The notes beneath the pieces are model-generated. The model had not been told where the DNA came from, did no database searches, and worked only from the letters and a program-made list of their open reading frames with translations. The position numbers were made by a program, and so were the translations under genes. Of a stretch of 11,900 bases of DNA, positions 7,460 to 11,900 are shown piece by piece. The stretch is from Actinomycetes bacterium (lineage in GTDB: Bacteria; Actinomycetota; Acidimicrobiia; Acidimicrobiales; Acidimicrobiaceae): positions 1 through 11,900 of the forward strand of contig JAJYVK010000017.1 of assembly GCA_021792075.1 (NCBI GenBank), in the 5' to 3' direction. The first letter of the stretch is position 1; each line of letters opens with the position of its first letter.

Positions 7460-7856
7460 GCAGCTGTGACAATGTCCATGATTCAGCCAAACCAGGATCC
7501 GTTACAAGAAGCCATTTTTGCGGCACCAGTCCATCATATTTCTAATTTCTGGCTGGGATATGTACCTTTTGGGGAAGTTCTCTGCCAGAACAAAATTCAG
7601 TGATCGCTACATCTGTGCTGAGCTGGTTGTTTGATGAAATCGATTTCTATAGGGAAATACCTGCGATTTTTTGGCAAAGGCTTGGGGAGCCGGGCTTAGC
7701 GGAGCTTTTGGGCCGGACTGGCAGTTTTATTGGGTGCCGGAAATTCGAGGCTGTTTGACTACGCTTTGCCATACAAGCCAATTGGAAGCACAGGTCGAGC
7801 TCAACTCGGTAACTGGGATTGAGGCGGCGGAAGGTTTTGCGTTTGGGGGTAAAGGC
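7460..7856. other. Divergent intergenic region between the GGDEF gene and the hydrolase cluster
   Basis: About 400 bp that should contain promoters for both directions. A minus-strand candidate for the GGDEF gene is TTGTAA, 18 bases, AATCAT, ending close to its ATG; it is weak. On the plus strand a TTGACT occurs at 7755-7760 but lacks a fitting -10. A perfect inverted repeat at 7577-7591 is listed separately. A plus-strand frame at 7472-7603 would encode 43 residues without a ribosome binding site. The hydrolase frame extends upstream to a TTG at 7671, but that extension has no ribosome binding site and no family match. Confidence 0.45.
7577..7591. promoter_or_regulatory. Perfect inverted repeat, possible operator
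   Basis: GTTCT-CTGCC-AGAAC has 5-base arms and a 5-base centre. This spacing is typical of a dimeric repressor site, in the region that must hold the hydrolase-cluster promoter. No regulator gene is present in the window, so no factor can be assigned. Confidence 0.25.
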
Positions 7857-8555
7857 ATGACTGGCTGGGAAGGTGTGGTTCCAGAGTCGGAACGTGAGAT
7901 TTATCGCAAGGCTGGATTCGGCAAGAGCGCAAGATGGGATGGAAAACCTGCCCTTGTCATTATCGATGCGCTGTGGTCGTTTATTGGGCATGAGCCAGTC
8001 GATGTCTTGATGGCAATGGAGGAATACCCCACCGCCTGTGGAAAGTCTGGCTGGGATGGGCTCGAGAAGATCGCTGTCGCATTGGATTATTTCAGGGGGG
8101 CAGGCCTGCCCGTTGTATACGTCTGTGCCGACGGCAGCTTGCGGGATGTCTACGGAGCCACTACCAGGATGCGAAGTCCAGTATCGCTCAAAGACAATGA
8201 GGCGTTTGAGATACCGGGAATGATCGCGCCGCACGAAGGTGAGCCGATAGTCAAGAAGACCAAGGCGAGCGGCTTTTTCAGGACGCCTCTAGACATTCTT
8301 CTTCGAAAGGCGGCGGTCGACACAGTCATTTTGGCAGGGTGCACCACCTCGGGCTGCATACGCGCCAGTGCCGTGGACTCGCACTCTCTCGGTTTTGAGA
8401 CGATTTTGCTCGAGGATGCAGTTTGGGACAGGTCTTACTTTTCGCACGCTGTCTCGATGTTCGAGCTTTCGATGAAGTACGCGAGTGTCGCCAGCGTTGA
8501 GGAAGCCTGTGCCCAGATCGGCAAGTACCTTAGTGGGAAGCGAGTCTCACAATGA
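7857..8555 (+). CDS. Isochorismatase-fold cysteine hydrolase (N-carbamoylsarcosine-amidase-like)
   Basis: A 232-residue cytoplasmic hydrolase. The Asp-Lys-Cys triad of the family is visible: D37 in ALVIIDALWSF, K134 in KKTKASGFFRT, and C167 in LAGCTTSGCIRASAVDSHS. The N-terminal YRKAGFG and the 'TTSGCIRA(S/T)AVDS' loop point to the N-carbamoylsarcosine amidase branch, whose members hydrolyse small amides and carbamoyl compounds, rather than isochorismate. An insertion after the first strand (EEYPTACGKSGWDGLEKIA) probably shapes the substrate pocket. I chose ATG 7857 because GGGGGTAAAGG precedes it and because it fits the family; the upstream frame to TTG 7671 is dismissed. The stop overlaps the next ATG by ATGA (8552-8555), so the two hydrolases are co-translated and likely act in one pathway. 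The substrate is not known. Confidence 0.92.
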   Translation: MTGWEGVVPESEREIYRKAGFGKSARWDGKPALVIIDALWSFIGHEPVDVLMAMEEYPTACGKSGWDGLEKIAVALDYFRGAGLPVVYVCADGSLRDVYGATTRMRSPVSLKDNEAFEIPGMIAPHEGEPIVKKTKASGFFRTPLDILLRKAAVDTVILAGCTTSGCIRASAVDSHSLGFETILLEDAVWDRSYFSHAVSMFELSMKYASVASVEEACAQIGKYLSGKRVSQ

Positions 8556-9451
8556 GCAATGGAGATTCCAACCATCGTTCCCCGGGTCTCAGGTATAATT
8601 ACCAGCCGATAGTCGACCGTCCGGAGTTCATGTGGCCGGGCGGGGCTGGGGTTGCTGTGTGGGTCATACCCAACGTCGAGTATTACCCCTACGACCGTCA
8701 AGGCGCCACCGTAAACGATCGCGCCGCTGTAACACAGCCGGACGTTCTCAACCACAGCTGGCGTGATTACGGTGTCAGAGTAGGAATTTGGCGGCTGTTC
8801 GAATGCTTCGACGAAGTCGGCATTAAGATCTCCGCGACTCTCAATAGCGAGGTCTGCGATGAGTATCCCCGTCTAATCGAAGAGGGGAACAAGAGGGGTT
8901 GGGAGTGGATCGGACATGGAACCAACAACTCGATCAGGCTTCAGGGTATGGACGAGACCGATGAGATGGAACTCGTGGGCAAAGTGCTTGATCGAATCGA
9001 AGTTGGGTCAGGAGCAAGGCCACGCGGATGGCTCGGCCCTGGTTTATCAGAATCGCACAATACCCTAGATATTCTCAAGCGCTCTGGTGTCGAATATGTG
9101 TGCGACTGGGTTGCTGATGACATTCCATTTTGGATGGATGCAGCTGACGGACGAATCCTCAGCATTCCTTACAGCATTGAAATGAACGACATGGAGTTGA
9201 TTCTGCGGCAACGTTTAACTGGACCGGAGTACCATCAGCGTCTTTTGGATCAGTTCGAACAATTGAGGCGTGAGAGCATCAAGCAGAATAGAGGAAGGGT
9301 CATGGCGATCCCAGTGCACCCCTTTCTGGCAGGACAGGCGCACAGAATCGGTTACCTCAGCGATGCACTTCACTACATTGCTGGACAACGTGACACGTGG
9401 CTTGCAACCGGTTCGGATATCATGGGGGCGTTCAAAGAGATTGAGCCGTAG
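8552..9451 (+). CDS. PuuE-like polysaccharide-deacetylase-fold (CE4) amidohydrolase
   Basis: A 299-residue soluble protein with the CE4 (NodB) fold as found in PuuE-type cofactor-independent allantoinases. Visible landmarks are the first strand VAVWVIPNVEYYP (N41, E43), which replaces the metal-binding 'TFDDG'; NHSWRDYGVRVGIWRL; the second strand KISATLNSEV; WEWIGHGTNNS (H122), where the second metal His of 'HxxxSH' is missing; RGWLGPGLSESHNT; and AIPVHPFLAGQAHR with H256. Loss of canonical metal ligands is normal for PuuE relatives, which open cyclic amides such as allantoin. It lacks a signal peptide, so it is unlikely to act on cell-wall polysaccharide. Coupled by ATGA to the cysteine hydrolase upstream, it probably performs a ring-opening or deamidation step on the same small molecule. 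The exact reaction is not determinable here. Confidence 0.88.
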   Translation: MSNGDSNHRSPGLRYNYQPIVDRPEFMWPGGAGVAVWVIPNVEYYPYDRQGATVNDRAAVTQPDVLNHSWRDYGVRVGIWRLFECFDEVGIKISATLNSEVCDEYPRLIEEGNKRGWEWIGHGTNNSIRLQGMDETDEMELVGKVLDRIEVGSGARPRGWLGPGLSESHNTLDILKRSGVEYVCDWVADDIPFWMDAADGRILSIPYSIEMNDMELILRQRLTGPEYHQRLLDQFEQLRRESIKQNRGRVMAIPVHPFLAGQAHRIGYLSDALHYIAGQRDTWLATGSDIMGAFKEIEP

Positions 9452-9673
9452 GAATCTCTCACTGACGTTTCCGAGGGGTAATCGAGTAACGAGTCCACTG
9501 TCTGTTGCGGGAGGTTAGTGACACAGTGTGGGCTTTCTCAAGAGATTCGATTTACCACGCTTCCAACGTCATCGGCAGCAATTTATGGAGTTGTGTTTTT
9601 CTGGTGGGTTTGCTATCGGCACCGTTTCAGCGGGCGTCAATAGCTCGATATAGCTTTAGAGGGGGAGTGACTT
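9452..9673. other. Intergenic gap inside the hydrolase-transporter cluster
   Basis: This 222-bp gap is too long for tight coupling and may hold a second promoter for the transporter genes. An inverted pair CACTGT/ACAGTG is separated by about 22 bases, and the second arm overlaps ACAC-A-GTGT. Neither forms a convincing terminator because no T-run follows. Near the end, GATATAGCT could serve as a -10, but no good -35 is present. Short frames here have no coding character. Confidence 0.4.
9659..9667 (+). promoter_or_regulatory. Ribosome binding site for the GTG-started permease
   Basis: GAGGGGGAG lies six bases before GTG 9674 and fixes the permease start at a GTG codon. Confidence 0.6.
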
Positions 9674-10735
9674 GTGACCGAGGTAGGTTCAGTTGAAGAA
9701 CCTGTTTCAGATCAATCCGAATCCACGGGGACTTTTCCGGCTGCATCACGGTCGGAGCTGTTTCAGCAGCGACGCAAGCGGGGAGTGGTCGCCAAGTACG
9801 GGATTGTCATCGCTTGGGTCGTAGAGATCGCAATCTTTGCTGTCATCGAAACCTCATCCTTCTTCACTACAAGCAATTTCAAAGAGATTGCCAGCTCTCA
9901 GGCTGATCTGGTGATCCTTGCTCTTGCCGTGGTGCCAACGCTGGCCGTGGGAGAGGTTGATCTGTCGATCGCGTCGGTCATGGCGCTGTCGGCGACGATT
10001 TTCGGTCGAATGAACGGTTCGGATCACTACGGTGTCGCAGTCTCATTGGCCGTGGCCCTCGGTGCGGCCCTGGTTACCGGCTTGGTGAGCGGACTGATAA
10101 CGGTCTATCTGAGAGTCAGAGGAATAATCGTGACTCTAGGCATGGGGACGCTTGTTTTGGGTGTCACGACGGAGGTATCTCATTCATTGACGGTAAGCGG
10201 AATCTCGCTGGCGTTTCAGAACGCGATGAATCACCAGATCATGGGGATCAGCTATGCGTTTTACTATGCGGTTGCTGTCACGATCATACTCTGGTACCTT
10301 TTCCGGCATACTCCTGCTGGCCGATGGATGCTATTTCTCGGATTCAACCGTGAGGTGGCGCGGCTTTCTGGGATTGAGGTTTCCCGGTTACGGCTTTTTG
10401 GATTTGTGCTGGGCTCTTTTATCGCAGGCCTAGCGGGAATCGTATCGATCGGGATTGCTGGTGGTGCGGATCCTTCCTCGTTCCAGCCCCTGCTGCTTCC
10501 GGCATTCGCTGCGACGTTTTTGGGTTCACTGATTTTCACTCCAGGCCGTGTCAATGCATTTGGGAGCCTCGTGGCTCTCTATTTCTTGGCAACTGGAGTT
10601 GTGGGGATTCAGCTGCTCGGAGTAGGCAGCTGGATTGACGATGCGTTTTATGGGGGAGCGCTTGTAATCACCGTAGCATTGTCAGGTTTATCGGAACTCT
10701 TGGGGTTAAGGGTTAGAAAGGGTAGTTCGGCATGA
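9674..10735 (+). CDS. ABC transporter permease, ribose/RbsC type
   Basis: A 353-residue integral membrane permease of the BPD_transp_2 (RbsC/XylH) class, forming the channel of an importer that normally works with a two-domain ATPase and a periplasmic-type binding protein. A charged cytoplasmic N-terminus (QQRRKRG, 31-37) leads into about nine to ten hydrophobic segments, roughly at 42-60, 78-93, 98-112, 120-142, 148-168, 194-210, 238-262, 272-290, 294-313 and 325-343. Family signatures: VPTLAVGEVDLSIASVMALS (the RbsC 'GGIDLSVGS' region), GLITVYLRVRGIIVTLGMGT, the ATPase-contact loop GFNREVARLSGIEVSRLR, and AFAATFLGSLIFTPGRVNAF. GTG 9674 is supported by GAGGGGGAG. The TGA overlaps the next ATG (10732-10735). 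Despite the name, such permeases also carry non-sugars, and the neighbouring hydrolases favour a nitrogenous ligand. Confidence 0.93.
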   Translation: MTEVGSVEEPVSDQSESTGTFPAASRSELFQQRRKRGVVAKYGIVIAWVVEIAIFAVIETSSFFTTSNFKEIASSQADLVILALAVVPTLAVGEVDLSIASVMALSATIFGRMNGSDHYGVAVSLAVALGAALVTGLVSGLITVYLRVRGIIVTLGMGTLVLGVTTEVSHSLTVSGISLAFQNAMNHQIMGISYAFYYAVAVTIILWYLFRHTPAGRWMLFLGFNREVARLSGIEVSRLRLFGFVLGSFIAGLAGIVSIGIAGGADPSSFQPLLLPAFAATFLGSLIFTPGRVNAFGSLVALYFLATGVVGIQLLGVGSWIDDAFYGGALVITVALSGLSELLGLRVRKGSSA

Positions 10736-11900
10736 AAAGTAGGCCAGAAAAATCTGGGTTTCCGCTTCGCGGCGGTTCGGTGGCTATTGCGGGCGCTGTT
10801 ACGGCGCTGCTGCTAGCTGCATGTGGTTCAAGCAATTCAACGGCATCGTCCTCATCTTCGGCTACTAAATCGCCAAGCGCGTCGAGTAGCAGCAGCAGTA
10901 CGACGGGTAGCTCGGCTGCAGGGGTTTCCCAGGCAAGTGCAGAGCTGGCCAAATACAGCTCGGCCGGGGCGGTGACCGCACCTGGACCTGCTTTCGACGC
11001 CTCCAAGGCCAGCGGAAAGCTGGTATGGCTGGTGGAGCAGAGTTCGGCAAACCCGGCTGTTTCAATTGTGGCAAAGAATATCGAGACGGCTCTCACTCAT
11101 GAGAACGTCAAGGTCCTCACTTGCGACGCAAAGGGCGTGTCGGTCAATATGGGCAGCTGCATCCAGCAGGGGCTGTCGCAACATGCGGCTGCCATAATTG
11201 CTGACGGTGGCGATCCACAGTCGTTTACGTCCGGAGTACAGGCTGCGAACGCAGCACATGTGCCTGTCATATCCGCTCTGGACGTTCCAGTGCCAAATTC
11301 CTCGGACGCCAGCGGAATTGATCCTCACTTGACCGGGCTTGCAGCCAATGCCGGTCCTCCCGACCCCTTGTCCGGGACTCTGGCTGCAGACTTTATTGTC
11401 AAGGATTCAAACGGCAATGCCCACGTTCTTTTCATCGGCTCCCCAGGTATTCTAGGAGGTCAATATGAAGAGTCGAACTTCGAGTCGACTTTGAAGCAGC
11501 TTTGTCCAAAGTGCACGGTGGATACTCAAGCTGTGCAGATAACCAACTGGGCTTCAGATCTGGGACCAACAGTTTCCGCCCAACTCTCGCTTCATCCTGA
11601 CATCAACTACGTCGTTCCCGTCTTCGACCCCATGGCCGCGTACACGGACCCTGCAATAGTGCAGGCCGGTAAGGCAAGCAGTGTCAAGGTGGTCACAGTC
11701 AACGGGAGCCTGCAACAGATGACGAACCTCTCGCAAGGTCAGGTTGTGGTCTGTGACGTAGGTCAGGACCTCCCTCAGATGGGTTTCCTGGCAGCCGATG
11801 AGACATTGAGGTACCTGAGCGGCGTTCCGACGTCTTCTCTGGTCAAAGAGGCGCAGCCCAATGTAAGGGTTTTCACGAGCGCAAATATTGGATCAATTAC
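10732..11900 (+). CDS. Lipoprotein substrate-binding protein of the ABC importer (3'-partial)
   Basis: The frame starts at ATG 10732, overlapping the permease stop by ATGA, and stays open to the window edge, giving 389 residues with no stop yet. The N-terminus is a lipoprotein signal: charged MKSRPEK, a hydrophobic stretch, and lipobox LAAC with lipidated Cys31. A Ser/Thr-rich linker (about 32-62) tethers it to the membrane, as is common in Gram-positive lipoproteins. The rest resembles periplasmic-binding type 1 proteins of the sugar/RbsB group: KLVWLVEQSS as strand 1, AAAIIADGGDPQSF, AAHVPVISALDVPVP, NAHVLFIGSPG, DINYVVPVFDPMAAYTDPAI and GFLAADETLRYLSG. Two Cys pairs (LTCDAK...MGSC and LCPKC) may form disulfides. 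Ligand unknown; the context suggests the substrate of the upstream hydrolases. The ATPase partner is outside the window. Confidence 0.92.
   Translation, partial: MKSRPEKSGFPLRGGSVAIAGAVTALLLAACGSSNSTASSSSSATKSPSASSSSSSTTGSSAAGVSQASAELAKYSSAGAVTAPGPAFDASKASGKLVWLVEQSSANPAVSIVAKNIETALTHENVKVLTCDAKGVSVNMGSCIQQGLSQHAAAIIADGGDPQSFTSGVQAANAAHVPVISALDVPVPNSSDASGIDPHLTGLAANAGPPDPLSGTLAADFIVKDSNGNAHVLFIGSPGILGGQYEESNFESTLKQLCPKCTVDTQAVQITNWASDLGPTVSAQLSLHPDINYVVPVFDPMAAYTDPAIVQAGKASSVKVVTVNGSLQQMTNLSQGQVVVCDVGQDLPQMGFLAADETLRYLSGVPTSSLVKEAQPNVRVFTSANIGSI

Noticed and set aside
7472..7603. 43-residue plus-strand frame beginning MSMIQPNQDPLQEA
   Set aside because: The composition looks protein-like, but there is no ribosome binding site and it starts 12 bases from the divergent GGDEF start. 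No family is recognised. It may be chance.
7671..7856. 62-codon N-terminal extension of the cysteine hydrolase from TTG 7671
   Set aside because: There is no Shine-Dalgarno before the TTG and the residues do not fit the family. ATG 7857 has a good site and gives the usual length.
10713..11096. 127-codon minus-strand frame opposite the lipoprotein gene
   Set aside because: It is a shadow of the signal peptide and Ser-rich linker of the substrate-binding protein, with Ala/Leu-rich low-complexity sequence.

Overview
The window looks like a stretch of a moderate-G+C actinobacterial chromosome. The grounds are several GTG/TTG starts with purine-rich Shine-Dalgarno sequences, double-domain YbjQ-type proteins, a small very basic 59-residue protein of a type I associate with Actinobacteria, and a Ser-rich lipoprotein linker. 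An acidimicrobial lineage is possible, but nothing here proves it. I see no mobile element, tRNA, rRNA or CRISPR array.

Layout. 1-652: no convincing intact gene. There is a possible tail of an upstream gene, a short reading frame interrupted by an in-frame TGA, two short palindromes and a weak promoter candidate. 653-2140 (+): pyruvate kinase, a glycolysis housekeeping gene. 2146-4378 (-): a compact three-gene operon converging on pyk. Its first gene encodes a 146-149 aa protein of unknown function. The next two encode paralogous proteins that each carry two YbjQ-like units, giving four related units in about 1.8 kb. 4732-4911 (+): a 59-aa basic protein with a strong ribosome binding site. 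4958-7459 (-): a large PAS-GGDEF-EAL protein of cyclic-di-GMP signalling. Its GGDEF half looks active and lacks the RxxD feedback site, while its EAL half has lost three catalytic positions.

7857-11900 (+): a likely catabolic and uptake cluster. It starts with an isochorismatase-fold cysteine hydrolase of the N-carbamoylsarcosine-amidase type, overlapped by ATGA with a PuuE-like CE4-fold deacetylase/amidohydrolase. After 222 bp come an RbsC-type ABC permease and, again through an ATGA overlap, a lipoprotein substrate-binding protein that runs off the right edge. The two hydrolases act on C-N bonds in their known relatives. I therefore infer that the cluster imports and opens or deamidates a small nitrogenous compound, such as a ureide or cyclic amide. 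The ATPase of the transporter is not in the window and is expected downstream or elsewhere.

The parts least explained by known biology are the three-gene YbjQ operon with its partner protein, the asymmetric GGDEF/EAL protein, and the substrate of the hydrolase-transporter cluster.
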